Below are positions 24,702 to 33,864 of a DNA stretch of 33,864 bases, piece by piece. The notes below the pieces were generated by a model, which saw only the letters and a list, made by a program, of their open reading frames with translations, was not told the DNA's origin and did not search any database. The DNA comes from Ignavibacteriota bacterium (GTDB lineage Bacteria; Bacteroidota; Ignavibacteria; UBA10030). The DNA lies in assembly GCA_003142575.1 (NCBI GenBank), contig PLMS01000110.1:11577-45440 (forward strand), given 5' to 3'. Each line of letters opens with the position of its first letter. Position 1 is the stretch's first letter. A program made the position numbers and the translations under genes.

Positions 24702-26528
24702 GTGGCTCATATTCCAAATTCCGTACGCAATTTTGTTGTATTCATGTTTTTGCTGTTCTTAACAATACCTCATGTTCATGCTCAGCCGGCAACCGTCTGG
24801 CAAAACCTGAAGTATGCTATCTATTTTACTTCGCACGATGTCGATTCGCTTCTCGCCGATCCTGATCGATTTAAAAAGACAATGGAATACTTTGCTCCTG
24901 TGAAACCGGTGCATGTATATCTTGAAGGAACGAGTCATGGAGAAGTAAATATCCCGCTCCTAAAAAACCTTTCAGATAAATTCAAGTCGATAGGTTTAAA
25001 GGTTTCCGGTGCATTAGTCCCGGTCGGACATCAAGGTCCATCCGTCTACAATAACCCCGAAGATATGGCAGCACTTGAGAAACGGGCACGCTCGTTAGCA
25101 CAGGTATTCGATGACATCATTCTCGACGATTGGCTTTTTACGACTGCCACAGATTCAAAAAGTGTTGCCGATCGCGGTAATTTGAGCTGGGCTGCATACC
25201 GCACAAAACTGCTTCTGGATCAATCCAAGAAATATATCATCGATCCGGCAAAAAAGGTAAATCCGAAAGTAAGGATCACCATTAAATATCCGAATTGGTA
25301 CGAAGGGCATCGAGAAAACGGATATGATGTGTATCATGAAACTTTACAGTATGATAATATGGCCGTTGGTATTGAGACCCGCAACCGGATGATTCACGAT
25401 CAACATATTCCCATTTACAGCAGCTACGTATTTCAGAAGTGGTGGTCAAGCGTCGATTCAAAAAAATGGATCGGCTCGTGGTTGGACAACTACGAAATGA
25501 AAGGCGACTCAAACGACTACGTTGCGCAGGTGTGGCAGGCAGTTTTCGCGCAAACTCCGGAAATTATTCTTTGGTGTGCCGGTCAATTGTATCCGACAAA
25601 TCCATCCAGCGATGTGTACCACCACTTCATAACAATGCTGCCGGATTTTGATAAGGTAGCTGGAATGTTAAAAGGCGAACAGCGTGGAATCCCGATTTAT
25701 CTCCCGTACGGTTCCACGGGCGAATATAATATATTCGGATATCTCGGCATGGCGGGGATTCCACTTATACCTGTTGCGCAATTCCCAAAAGACAGCCGGA
25801 GTGCAATTTTCACACTGCACTCCATTGCTGAGAGCGCAACCGGACGCGATACGAATCTTGCAAACGAAATGCTCGAACGACTTCGGAATGGAAAAGATGT
25901 TTTTATGACATGGCAGCTCTGGAAAAAACTTCAGAATGCAGAATTCAAAAATACATTAAACCTCCTGCCGGGTATTGAAGGCAGTGTAACATCCGATGCA
26001 TTCCGCCTGCGCGAAGGATGGTTCCGAAAAGAGATATTCAAGTCTGACAAACCGTTCACATTTCAAAAAATCGAAACGACTACATGGCCGGAAGTACGGG
26101 ATGTTGCAGTGGAACGAGACGACTATGATTTCGGAGTGCTCTTACATATCCCCTATCTTAAGGGAAATATTTACATTTTGAATATGCCAGATAATAGTTA
26201 CGACCTGTTGCGCTTGCCTGCACAAGCACTGAATCTTATTCGACGCGCATTCAACGAAGAATTAGGATTTGAGTTGGATGGACCGGGGGGAACAGGCATG
26301 TATTTATTTGGCAGCAAACAATATGTTCTTTATAATATGAGTGATGAAACGGCAGTCATGAAACTACGGTTTGATCAATCATCTTCCAACGGTTGGCAGG
26401 AACTTCTCAACGGAAAAGAATTAAAAGTGAATCAAGACACAACATTCGTTCGCCATGGCGGTCCAGTCATAACAGATGTTTCTGTCGAACTGAAGCCTTT
26501 CGAGGTTGCCGTTATTCAGGCGCCATAG
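24702..26528 (+). CDS. Secreted protein of unknown family, possible new glycoside hydrolase
   Basis: This 608-residue protein starts with GTG at 24702 behind AAGGAGAAG and has a signal peptide ending VHAQP. I do not recognise the family. About residues 30-330 read like a TIM barrel: strand-like segments NLKYAIYFTSHD, VHVYLEG, VSGALVPVG, DDIILDDWLF (Asp142, Asp143), VRITIKYPNWYEG, NMAVGIETRN, IGSWLDNYEM (Asp262, Glu265) and EIILWCAGQL. Acidic residues sit at strand ends, as in retaining hydrolases. About 330-450 resemble a GATase-like domain (GIPIYLPYGSTGEYN; EMLERLRNGKDVFMTW). The last 150 residues are beta-rich. This three-part layout recalls GH42-type enzymes. Location between two glycoside hydrolase genes in a mannan locus supports a carbohydrate-active role, but no catalytic residue is proven. 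Confidence 0.6.
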   Translation: MAHIPNSVRNFVVFMFLLFLTIPHVHAQPATVWQNLKYAIYFTSHDVDSLLADPDRFKKTMEYFAPVKPVHVYLEGTSHGEVNIPLLKNLSDKFKSIGLKVSGALVPVGHQGPSVYNNPEDMAALEKRARSLAQVFDDIILDDWLFTTATDSKSVADRGNLSWAAYRTKLLLDQSKKYIIDPAKKVNPKVRITIKYPNWYEGHRENGYDVYHETLQYDNMAVGIETRNRMIHDQHIPIYSSYVFQKWWSSVDSKKWIGSWLDNYEMKGDSNDYVAQVWQAVFAQTPEIILWCAGQLYPTNPSSDVYHHFITMLPDFDKVAGMLKGEQRGIPIYLPYGSTGEYNIFGYLGMAGIPLIPVAQFPKDSRSAIFTLHSIAESATGRDTNLANEMLERLRNGKDVFMTWQLWKKLQNAEFKNTLNLLPGIEGSVTSDAFRLREGWFRKEIFKSDKPFTFQKIETTTWPEVRDVAVERDDYDFGVLLHIPYLKGNIYILNMPDNSYDLLRLPAQALNLIRRAFNEELGFELDGPGGTGMYLFGSKQYVLYNMSDETAVMKLRFDQSSSNGWQELLNGKELKVNQDTTFVRHGGPVITDVSVELKPFEVAVIQAP

Positions 26529-26556
26529 TTTTTCTTCTTTGCTCTATCTAGAAGTC

Positions 26557-26587
26557 GGGTATGATCCGGTTATTTTGGATCGTACCC
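26557..26587. other. Hairpin spanning the stop codon of the GH5-like gene
   Basis: GGGTATGATCC (26557-26567) pairs with GGATCGTACCC (26577-26587), 11 bp with one G-U, and the TAA stop of the minus-strand gene lies in the loop. There is no T-run after it on either strand, so it is not a canonical terminator. It could act as a 3'-end stabiliser between convergent genes. Confidence 0.45.
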
Positions 26588-28390
26588 AATTTCTAATCTG
26601 CCAAGCTGCATGCCATCATTCAACATAATTTTAATATACCGATGATTCGCGGGAATGTTCTTTGTTGTGTAACGGACCGGACAGAAAAACCGATACTCAT
26701 TCGCGAATGGTTCATAAATTTCTTTTGACGTTGACAATGGCATCGTGCTATTGGGAGAGTCTCCGCTGAAGAAGATTAAATTATTGTCTCGATTCTCTGT
26801 CGTATAAAAAGCATCTACCTGCACTGAAGTCATTTTTTCTGGGAGCTTATATATTATGTACTCTCCGAATTTTCCAATAACCCTGGATTTATCTTCCTTT
26901 GCTCTTACTGTAGATTCACGGTCAGTGGAAAATGTAATGCCCTCTGATTTTTCAAACATACGATTATCATCGTTGAGATCATCGATAAGGATTCTACACG
27001 GTGCACTCACAGGGCCGACAACATCCGATGGTTCGGATACGCCTGACTCATTTTTAGCTAATATCCTATAAGAATACGTTACACCAGGAATGGAGGTGGT
27101 GTCGGAATAAAGCGGACGATACGCGATTGTTGCATCGCTTGCATTGCTATCCACAACGATCCATGGTGACGATGAAAGAGAATCTCTTATTTGACGTTCA
27201 AGAATATATCCAAATGCCCCCGCAGATCCCTGCCATGAGATTTTGTACGGCGTTTCAACCGGCAGGAATTTTGGCTTTGCAGGAACCGATATCGGTGGTT
27301 TAGGGATGCCGCTCATTTGAAACGCCTTGTCTCTAAAGAGCTGCACAATATTTTTTTCGTCTGATGTGTTGGTCTCAAATCCAGGCCAATGAAAAGAAAG
27401 TGTGTGATACAAGAATCCTCCGTCTCGATCATGCTGGCGCAAGCTCCAGATCATGATGCCGGAAATTCCGGATGATATCACAGAATCTAAAACCTCCCTC
27501 ACATCATCAGCGGTATACCCGCCGAACTCTCCAACAAAGTATGGCTTCACACCTTTCGTTTTTACACGTGCTTCGAGCATATACTTAATAATTTGTTTTG
27601 TCGGACGGTAATAGTGCGTGGAAAGCACGTCGATGTTCGTATCGGCAAGCGCTTCATCATGAATAACCTGACTATGTGTTCCCTCGATTACGAGATGATT
27701 TTTATCAAGACTTTTTATATACGCTGCAATATTTTTTGTCCAGCTGTAATCGGGAGTGACTAATTCATTTCCCGTTTCCCATCCCAAAATGGCTTTATCT
27801 TCTTTGTAGGGAACTCCGGTATAAGTATTAACACGATTGATGATGAAGTGAATTGTTTTTTTGAAGTCGTTGATAAGAACGGTATCCGTCCAGAATGTTT
27901 CTCTCGACTTCCCGCGGAATAGCGCATATTCCGTGACGCCACCCCACCATTTCCAGTTATCGATAAGCGGCACGATGATACGAATTCCAACTTCGTTTGC
28001 TATTTGCAATGCCTTATCCATCGACCTGAATGCTTCTTCATCGAATACTCCCGGCCCATAAACATGTCTGATGATGCTTGCATCATCCATCGCTTTTCGC
28101 AAAGACGGCGTATACATCCGTGTTACTTGTCCGCCTATTTGCTTTATCGATGTCAGTGCATCGCGAATTTCGAATTCATCCGGAAGCCGAAACGGATTGC
28201 GTTTATCAAACACCAGATCATCTTCGATGTATTGGAGATTCGGTATATTGAAGGAGATAAATCGTAATTCCTTGCTGCCTGTCATAAGTGTATCGCCATG
28301 CGCAGTAACGAAATCTGTAAATTGAGCACGCACAGTTTGAAATATTGTTAAAACGAGGACGAATGAAAAAATCAAAAATTTAGATTTCAT
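26570..28390 (-). CDS. Secreted GH5-like endo-beta-mannanase candidate with FN3 and C-terminal beta domain
   Basis: The 606-residue protein has a signal peptide ending TVRAQ. Residues about 25-365 form a clan-A TIM barrel. The acid/base is Glu209 in GWETGNELVT, and the nucleophile is Glu288 in PYFVGEFGG. An aromatic platform is visible (DNWKWWGG). Fungal-type GH5 mannanases share this layout, and mannan is the logical substrate given the mannobiose-handling genes next door. A fibronectin type III module follows (about 375-470; PYKISWQGSAGAFGYILERQI, then YSYRILAKNESGVSEPSD). The last 135 residues are a beta-rich domain that may bind carbohydrate. It is convergent with the 608-aa gene and divergent from the epimerase gene. 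Other beta-1,4-glycanase specificities cannot be excluded. Confidence 0.8.
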   Translation of the reverse strand: MKSKFLIFSFVLVLTIFQTVRAQFTDFVTAHGDTLMTGSKELRFISFNIPNLQYIEDDLVFDKRNPFRLPDEFEIRDALTSIKQIGGQVTRMYTPSLRKAMDDASIIRHVYGPGVFDEEAFRSMDKALQIANEVGIRIIVPLIDNWKWWGGVTEYALFRGKSRETFWTDTVLINDFKKTIHFIINRVNTYTGVPYKEDKAILGWETGNELVTPDYSWTKNIAAYIKSLDKNHLVIEGTHSQVIHDEALADTNIDVLSTHYYRPTKQIIKYMLEARVKTKGVKPYFVGEFGGYTADDVREVLDSVISSGISGIMIWSLRQHDRDGGFLYHTLSFHWPGFETNTSDEKNIVQLFRDKAFQMSGIPKPPISVPAKPKFLPVETPYKISWQGSAGAFGYILERQIRDSLSSSPWIVVDSNASDATIAYRPLYSDTTSIPGVTYSYRILAKNESGVSEPSDVVGPVSAPCRILIDDLNDDNRMFEKSEGITFSTDRESTVRAKEDKSRVIGKFGEYIIYKLPEKMTSVQVDAFYTTENRDNNLIFFSGDSPNSTMPLSTSKEIYEPFANEYRFFCPVRYTTKNIPANHRYIKIMLNDGMQLGRLEIGYDPK

Positions 28391-28487
28391 AATATTCTGA
28401 ATCTATTTAATGTATCATTGATTCGTTTTTAGAGACAATTTACATGCCCAAAACAAGAGATAGAATGACGGTATTAAGCAACAGTAT

Positions 28488-28509
28488 TGAACCTCAAATA
28501 ATAGGTTCA
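28488..28509. repeat. Inverted repeat TGAACCT-N8-AGGTTCA in the divergent GH5/epimerase interval
   Basis: Seven-bp perfect arms (28488-28494 and 28503-28509) flank an AT-rich 8-bp spacer. The position between two divergent mannan genes fits a regulator site. No regulator gene is in the window to match it. Confidence 0.35.
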
Positions 28510-28604
28510 GGTTATTAAATTAAGAAGATTTATCAATTTCATAGGGGAAACAATAATCTATAAATGAAAAACAAGATATATCCGTTTTAGTTATGCACAT
28601 ATTT

Positions 28605-28619
28605 ATTCCTTAAAGGAAT
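28605..28619. repeat. Palindrome ATTCCTT-A-AAGGAAT upstream of the epimerase gene
   Basis: A perfect 7-bp-arm palindrome centred on one base lies 27 bp before the epimerase start. It could be an operator overlapping the leader. The shorter repeat TCCTT-N6-AAGGA occurs at 33450-33465, before the esterase gene. Confidence 0.35.
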
Positions 28620-28645
28620 GGCATATCTATTGATACAGATTTGTC

Positions 28646-30013
28646 ATGATGGAATCTGTCATAAATATAATGGGTAAAACCCAATTCATTATTAAAGAAT
28701 TTGAAGACGTTCTTCTGAACGGAATCGTCAATCGATGGTATCCACTCGTTATTGATAAAGAATGCGGCGGATATTTTACGAATGTTTCATACAACTGGAA
28801 AATTTTGCCCGATCAAGAAAAGATGATCGTTTCACAGGCAAGGCACATATGGACATTGGCAAAAATCTCGAAATATTTTGGTGGCAAAGAATACTACGAT
28901 GAAATGGCATGCCACGGTTTTCAATTCTTAAAACAAAAAATGTGGGACAGTGACTATGGAGGGTTTTGTCAAATCCGTAGTCGCGAAGGAACGTGCACAA
29001 GTGTCAATGGCTGGAGGGATGAAAAGCGAACGTACGGAAATGCATTCGGTCTCTATGCACTCGCGGCACTGTACGATCGGTTTCATGATCCGGAAGTGTT
29101 AGAATTCGCTAAGAAGGTATTTTACTGGATTGAAGAACATGCATTCGATACAAAACATCTTGGGTACTACGAGTTCTTGACACGCGATGGAAAGCCATTC
29201 GATTGTTCATCCCCTTATAAAACTATTGCATTAGATAGTAATGAATTAGGATTCAAAGACCAAAATTCTTCCATTCATTTGCTCGAAGCATATACGGAGT
29301 TGTATCGTGTTTGGAAAGACCCGTTGCTTCGGAATCAATTGAAATCACTCTTGGAGCTTATTCGCGACAAGTTGGTGGCTGAACGCGGATATTTGCAGCT
29401 CTTTTTTCAAAATGACTGGACGCCGGTTTCTTTTCGCGATGCATCCGAAGAAGAACGAAAAGCGAATTTCGGTTTAGATCATGTTTCGTTTGGTCACGAT
29501 TATGAAACAGCTTTTTTAATGTTAGAAGCATCCTATGTGTTGGGTCTTCCTGATGATAGAAGGACATTGGCTGTCGCAAAAAAAATGCTGGATCATGCAA
29601 TAGCTAACGGGTGGGATGAATCTGTGGGCGGGTTTTATGACGGCGGTTATTATTTCTCTGGTTCCGATACATGTTCCATTGTGAAGGATACAAAAAATTG
29701 GTGGGCGCAGGCGGAAGGGTTAAATGCATTATTGTTGTTTTCGAAAATCTTTCCAGATGAATCCCGGTACCGTACATATTTCAAACGGGAATGGAATTAC
29801 ATAAAAACCTACATTCTCGATCCTGTTTACGGAGATTGGTTTGAGGGAGGCATCGACAAGGAGCCGCAGTTTAAAGAAGGCCCCAAAAGCCATATGTGGA
29901 AATGCACTTACCACACCTGCCGTGCGCTCATGAATTGCATTGCGATGATGAACAATGATGCAGATGCAGAGATCAACCGTGTCATTGCGCACTGGCGAAA
30001 AATTAGCGAGTGA
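28646..30013 (+). CDS. Cellobiose/mannobiose 2-epimerase (AGE family)
   Basis: The 455-residue protein has no signal peptide and is cytoplasmic. Candidate starts are ATG 28646, 28649 and 28670; ribosome sites are weak, so the first is kept provisionally. It is an (alpha/alpha)6-barrel protein of the acylglucosamine/cellobiose 2-epimerase family. Visible motifs are ARHIWTLAKIS, the histidines in SSIHLLEAY (His211), GHDYETAFLMLEA (His284) and KSHMWKCTYHTCRA (His416), and WWAQAEGLNALLL. The three histidines match the catalytic set of characterised cellobiose 2-epimerases in order and approximate spacing. The enzyme epimerises the reducing-end sugar of beta-1,4-disaccharides. Beside a GH130_1-type phosphorylase the likely reaction is mannobiose to mannosyl-glucose. 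It is convergent with the phosphorylase gene. Confidence 0.88.
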   Translation: MMESVINIMGKTQFIIKEFEDVLLNGIVNRWYPLVIDKECGGYFTNVSYNWKILPDQEKMIVSQARHIWTLAKISKYFGGKEYYDEMACHGFQFLKQKMWDSDYGGFCQIRSREGTCTSVNGWRDEKRTYGNAFGLYALAALYDRFHDPEVLEFAKKVFYWIEEHAFDTKHLGYYEFLTRDGKPFDCSSPYKTIALDSNELGFKDQNSSIHLLEAYTELYRVWKDPLLRNQLKSLLELIRDKLVAERGYLQLFFQNDWTPVSFRDASEEERKANFGLDHVSFGHDYETAFLMLEASYVLGLPDDRRTLAVAKKMLDHAIANGWDESVGGFYDGGYYFSGSDTCSIVKDTKNWWAQAEGLNALLLFSKIFPDESRYRTYFKREWNYIKTYILDPVYGDWFEGGIDKEPQFKEGPKSHMWKCTYHTCRALMNCIAMMNNDADAEINRVIAHWRKISE

Positions 30014-30081
30014 TTTTTACATCAATAAACTGAAGTCAGGATGGAGGGATGCGCTATCATTCACCATTTATTCGGACCAAG

Positions 30082-31323
30082 TTATTCCTTTAAATCGTTC
30101 TTAACTTTTACCGACACTCGCCGCGCTAGCATCATCGATTTCTTTTTCAGTATTTCCAAATTCTTTTTAATGAGTTGTATGCGTTGCTGAACATTGACCG
30201 CAGATCGAAGCCCGTCTTCAGGAGTATTCAGAACATAGTCCAGAAGCTTATCGATAGTCGAAACAGCAACGTGCATTCGCGTATCCGATGAACCGTAATA
30301 AATAAATACTTCGCCGGATGCACGCTTGACCCATCCATTACTGAAAACAACATTCGATACATCACCTACACGTTCATCATTTTCAGGTGCGAGGAAATAT
30401 CCACCGGGAGAAGCAATTACTTTTGCAGGATCTTTTAAGTCGGTGAGGAATAAGTACAACACGTATCGAAGTCCGGCTGCGGTATTTCGTACTCCGTGTG
30501 CCAATTGAAGCCAGCCCTTTTCTGTTTTTATGGGTGCCGGGCCTAATCCATTTTTTACTTCTTTAATAGTATGATAGAGCCGGTCATCGATAATAATTTC
30601 GTCGTGGATGACACTGTGTTCTATGTCATTACTTACACCCCAGCCAATGCCGCCGCCGGAGCCAGCTTCGATAAATCCATCCTGCGGCCTTGTGTAAAAG
30701 GCGTATTTGTCATGAACAAATTCCGGATGAAGTACAACATTTCTCTGCTGCGGTGATTTCGTTACGAGGTCCGGCAAACGCTCCCATGTCAGCAGGTCTT
30801 TTGTTCTGACGATACCGCATTGTGCAATGGCAGTAGAGGTGTCGGTTCTTTGTGCATCCGGATCTTTTCGTTCTGTGCAGAAGAGTCCGTAGATCCAGCC
30901 ATCTTCGTGTTGTACCAAACGCATATCGTATACATTAATATCCGGATCTTTTGTCTCCGGTATGACGACGGGATAATTCCAGAACCGGAAATTATCTATT
31001 CCGTTTCGGGATTCTGCTATTGCAAAAAACGATTTCCTGTCGTTGCCCTCTACGCGCACCATGAGCAGTATTTTATCGTCATGTTCAATGGCTCCGGAAT
31101 TAAATGTGCCGTTAATTCCCATTCGCTCCATCAACTGAGGATTTGTTTTACAGTTTAAATCGTACCGCCAAAACACCGGTGTATGTGCCGCGGTAAGTAC
31201 TGGATGCGTATATCGAAGGAATATACCGTTATCGTGTTTGCTTTTTACATTCTTTCGGCAAATGAGCTTTTTATGTTCCGCAAAAAGTTGCCGGACTCTT
31301 TTATTGTATTCAGACTTTTGCAT
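30082..31323 (-). CDS. GH130_1-type 4-O-beta-D-mannosyl-D-glucose phosphorylase
   Basis: The 413-residue cytoplasmic protein starts at ATG 31323, 2 bp after the symporter stop, with an AAAGGATAT ribosome site. It has the five-bladed propeller signatures of GH130: [20 protein letters not shown], then [20 protein letters not shown] with the catalytic acid Asp133. Later blades include VVLHPEFV and [14 protein letters not shown]. The [11 protein letters not shown] stretch and the long [27 protein letters not shown] segment are those of subfamily 1, known from the Bacteroides fragilis mannosylglucose phosphorylase. It would convert mannosyl-glucose and phosphate to mannose-1-phosphate and glucose. 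A mannooligosaccharide phosphorylase (GH130_2) is less likely. It is cotranscribed with the transporter. Confidence 0.9.
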   Translation of the reverse strand: MQKSEYNKRVRQLFAEHKKLICRKNVKSKHDNGIFLRYTHPVLTAAHTPVFWRYDLNCKTNPQLMERMGINGTFNSGAIEHDDKILLMVRVEGNDRKSFFAIAESRNGIDNFRFWNYPVVIPETKDPDINVYDMRLVQHEDGWIYGLFCTERKDPDAQRTDTSTAIAQCGIVRTKDLLTWERLPDLVTKSPQQRNVVLHPEFVHDKYAFYTRPQDGFIEAGSGGGIGWGVSNDIEHSVIHDEIIIDDRLYHTIKEVKNGLGPAPIKTEKGWLQLAHGVRNTAAGLRYVLYLFLTDLKDPAKVIASPGGYFLAPENDERVGDVSNVVFSNGWVKRASGEVFIYYGSSDTRMHVAVSTIDKLLDYVLNTPEDGLRSAVNVQQRIQLIKKNLEILKKKSMMLARRVSVKVKNDLKE

Positions 31324-31325
31324 AC

Positions 31326-33239
31326 TTATATCCTTTCGGGAGCATCAAGAGCAACATTCACCGGTGCGAGATCTTGCGGAACAAGATATTTTTGTGGAAT
31401 ACTCTGTTTGATGCGTTGATCAAAATCTTCTGGAAGCGTTTCTTTGCTTAACTCGTCCAGTTTATTCCACCAGTTAAATTTAAGAATGATAGACGTAATA
31501 ATAACGCTAGATATTGCACCAATAAAAAGCGTATGTTCTTGAATGACTAATGCAATAGCAGATACGACGAGCGATGTTTGCCAGATGACGCCGACAATGA
31601 CGTTGGTCATGTCCGTTTTGAAATTGTGGTTCGGCTCGAACTCCGGATAATAGAAATGAACTTTTTTAATAACAGGTTTCCAGAATCCCCACGGTCGGAT
31701 TTGCATGTAAAATTTCATCAGCACGGCATCTTCTTCCGGCTCTGTTAGCAAGCTGCCAAGGATACATCCCACTAATGAAATTCCGAGGACCACCGGGAAC
31801 ATATTGATAGCGGGAAGAGCAGGGAATGTAAGCGGGATGATCATCGATGCGGCGATTCCGGTCATCATCCCCCAGAAATATCCATGCCCATTAATTCTCC
31901 ACCAATACCATTTTAAAACATTCGATGCAGTGTACCCCCCGTAGAGTGCACTGACAATCCAGAGCGTTACTTGATTGATCGACTCGACAAAAAATCCGAA
32001 AATAAATCCAACGATAACAAAACCAATCGTTGCAAGAATGCTTAAGCGAACGTACACTTTTTCTTCTGCATGTGGATTGATAAATCGTTTGTAAATATCG
32101 TTGACGACGTACGCCGGTGCTGCATTAATGGTAGCGGCGTAGTTGGACATAAACGCAGCGATTAAACCTGCAAGGAGAAGACCGACTAACCCAACCGGGA
32201 GTGTATTCTTGATGATGTACGGAAGAATCATTTCAAAATCGATATTTGGCCCCATCAATTTTAATTGCGGAGAAAAATAAACAAGTGCCAGAACGGTAAT
32301 TCCGGTAATCATTAAATAACGCGGAACGCAAAGGACAATGTTCACGAACCAATTCATCTTTGCTGCATCTTTTGGAGACCGTGTGGCAAGCACGCGCTGC
32401 ATATCGTAATTGGGAGCCGGTCCTGCTGCGCTTTTGAGGATTCCCTGGAACAAAACCATGATAAAGAAAAACCCGAAAATGCCATACCCGTCTTGTGCTA
32501 TCTTGGTGTTGACGGCATCGATCAATCCGGTCCAGTTTAGATTTAAATGCCATCCGAAAAATGGCGAAGCCCACCCGTTAGGAATAAGTTGATGTAATTG
32601 TTCCGGTGTAACCGCATGGATAGCAAGAATGCCAATAGAAATTGATGCAATCGTCAATACAATAAATTGGAGGAATTCCGTAATGACGACACTAAACATT
32701 CCTCCCTTTACAGCATAGATCGCAGTCAAAGACATCAAGATGATTGCATACATATCGGGAGATAAATTCCATGGAAAAAAGATTGCCGCGAATTTACCGA
32801 TCCCTTTAAACGCATATGCAATGAATCCGATAACGCTTACAAGCGCAAAAATCACTACACTGATATGCGAGAGGTTTGCACCGGTACTTGTTCCGAATCG
32901 TGTCTGAATCCATTGTGCACCGGTCATTACTTTCGATTTTCGAAGCCAGATAGAAAGGTATGCCATCAAAAATATTTGATTGAATGTGGGCCAGATCCAG
33001 GGAAGCCAAACGCTCTTCAATCCATAAACAAAAAGTACATACACTAACCACATAGTGCCGGTTATGTCAAACATACCGGAGGCATCGGATACACCTAATA
33101 TCCACCACGGCAGCGTATTGCTGCCAAGGAAGTATGAATGAAGACTCTCATTTGCTCGTTTGGAGACGAGGATTCCTAAAAAAATTGCTGTGCAGAAATA
33201 ACCTATAATAATACATAAATCAAGTGTTGAAATAATCAT
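31326..33239 (-). CDS. Sodium/solute symporter (SSS family), putative mannobiose/mannooligosaccharide importer
   Basis: The 637-residue protein starts at ATG 33239 (weak ribosome site). I see about 13-14 hydrophobic segments with SSS/SGLT landmarks. These are the N-terminal [30 protein letters not shown], the middle [31 protein letters not shown], and the region [30 protein letters not shown], which lies near the sodium-binding site of this family. A longer hydrophilic loop follows TM12 (about residues 495-540), then a final membrane pair. It should use the sodium gradient. Position directly upstream of the GH130 gene, 2 bp apart, makes a mannose-containing disaccharide the best guess for substrate. 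No SusC/D, TRAP or ABC system is present. Confidence 0.88.
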   Translation of the reverse strand: MIISTLDLCIIIGYFCTAIFLGILVSKRANESLHSYFLGSNTLPWWILGVSDASGMFDITGTMWLVYVLFVYGLKSVWLPWIWPTFNQIFLMAYLSIWLRKSKVMTGAQWIQTRFGTSTGANLSHISVVIFALVSVIGFIAYAFKGIGKFAAIFFPWNLSPDMYAIILMSLTAIYAVKGGMFSVVITEFLQFIVLTIASISIGILAIHAVTPEQLHQLIPNGWASPFFGWHLNLNWTGLIDAVNTKIAQDGYGIFGFFFIMVLFQGILKSAAGPAPNYDMQRVLATRSPKDAAKMNWFVNIVLCVPRYLMITGITVLALVYFSPQLKLMGPNIDFEMILPYIIKNTLPVGLVGLLLAGLIAAFMSNYAATINAAPAYVVNDIYKRFINPHAEEKVYVRLSILATIGFVIVGFIFGFFVESINQVTLWIVSALYGGYTASNVLKWYWWRINGHGYFWGMMTGIAASMIIPLTFPALPAINMFPVVLGISLVGCILGSLLTEPEEDAVLMKFYMQIRPWGFWKPVIKKVHFYYPEFEPNHNFKTDMTNVIVGVIWQTSLVVSAIALVIQEHTLFIGAISSVIITSIILKFNWWNKLDELSKETLPEDFDQRIKQSIPQKYLVPQDLAPVNVALDAPERI

Positions 33240-33515
33240 ATTGTGTAATTTTGCTTTCTATAAAATAGTATTCCATATTCTACACACAAATAATGCCATA
33301 AACATTCAATCTATACTCGTTCCATTTCATCTATACATATAATAGAGAGGGTTATCAAGTTAATAATCTTTTATAGTATTGATAAATGTATTGCTCTTTT
33401 TTTGCATATAGAGCTATTAAAATTTGGGAAAAACTATCGTACAAACCATTCCTTACTGGCAAGGACTTTGCACACAATTGGATGTCGATTGCCCATTTTA
33501 TTCTTGGAGATTCTC

Positions 33516-33864
33516 ATGTTTAAATTGAATGCAGTTATTCGTTTCACCAGTCTATCTCTTTTTATTGTCATAGTAGCTTGTTCTCTTTTTTCTCAACCGA
33601 AACCCTTCTCTTTAACTCCGCTTTTTACAGACAACATGATTCTTCAACAGAAAGAAAAAGTACCGGTGTGGGGAAAAGGTCTGCCGGGAGTAAAAATCGA
33701 TATCAACGGCTCGTGGGGAAAAAAGGCGTCGACAGTTGTCGGGAATGATAGTAATTGGGTTGCATGGATCCAGACTCCGAAAGCATCAGGACCATTTAAT
33801 CTTTCAATTAAATATGGAGATTCACTCATTGTCCTCAACAATGTATTGATAGGTGAAGTGTGGT
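33516..33864 (+). CDS. Sialate O-acetylesterase-family (carbohydrate esterase) N-terminus, cut by window edge
   Basis: An ATG at 33516 with a GGAGA site (33506-33510) opens a frame that runs off the right end after 116 codons. The signal peptide ends around LFSQP. The mature start LTPLFTDNMILQQKEKVPVWG, and the last residues LIGEVW, are hallmarks of this esterase family. The catalytic GQSN block normally follows GEVW directly and so would lie just outside the window. Such enzymes remove acetyl groups; in this locus the target could be acetylated mannan. The interval 33240-33515 before it carries only AT-rich DNA and no gene. Confidence 0.85.
   Translation, partial: MFKLNAVIRFTSLSLFIVIVACSLFSQPKPFSLTPLFTDNMILQQKEKVPVWGKGLPGVKIDINGSWGKKASTVVGNDSNWVAWIQTPKASGPFNLSIKYGDSLIVLNNVLIGEVW

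Overview
The window looks like a chromosomal segment of a Gram-negative bacterium of the FCB (Bacteroidota/Chlorobiota/Ignavibacteriota) group. The signs are several lipoprotein signal peptides, an outer-membrane lipoprotein/EnvC operon, a TolC/MFP/RND efflux set and a TonB-like protein. Many genes have good Shine-Dalgarno sequences (GGAGG type), and several promoters are close to TTGACA-17-TATAAT. Classical Bacteroidota usually show neither, so I lean towards an Ignavibacteriota-like lineage. This is inference, not proof. No rRNA, CRISPR array, intact transposon or SusC/SusD pair was seen.

Layout. (1) 1-6696: start of radA (cut by the window edge), a CpoB/YbgF-like TPR lipoprotein, an orphan ATP-grasp protein, and a tightly coupled operon of TPR lipoprotein, LolB-like DUF4292 lipoprotein and an EnvC-type degenerate LytM protein. 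(2) 6971-11396: tRNA-Pro, then a two-gene unit encoding an 11-unit TPR/charged-helix protein and a TonB-like protein with its own cytoplasmic TPR-like region. A strong bidirectional terminator closes the unit. (3) 11427-17887: minus-strand efflux operon tetR-tolC-MFP-RND with a recognisable promoter and operator-like dyad. (4) 18025-20364: nfnAB-type pair (ferredoxin:NADP oxidoreductase/gltD-like). (5) 20639-21379: tRNA-His, tRNA-Glu and a small graveyard of integrase, IS3 and beta-propeller gene fragments. (6) 21380-33864: a beta-mannan/mannooligosaccharide utilisation locus.

How the locus probably works. A secreted GH5-like mannanase, a large secreted clan-A glycoside hydrolase, a secreted 608-aa protein of unknown family and a sialate-O-acetylesterase-type esterase (cut by the right edge) would deacetylate and cleave mannan outside the cytoplasm. 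A sodium/solute symporter would import the products. Inside the cell, a cellobiose/mannobiose 2-epimerase would convert beta-1,4-mannobiose to mannosyl-glucose. A GH130_1-type phosphorylase would split that into mannose-1-phosphate and glucose, saving one ATP equivalent. The most promising candidates for undescribed biology are the 608-aa secreted protein, the 1020-aa hydrolase, and the TPR-repeat/TonB pair.
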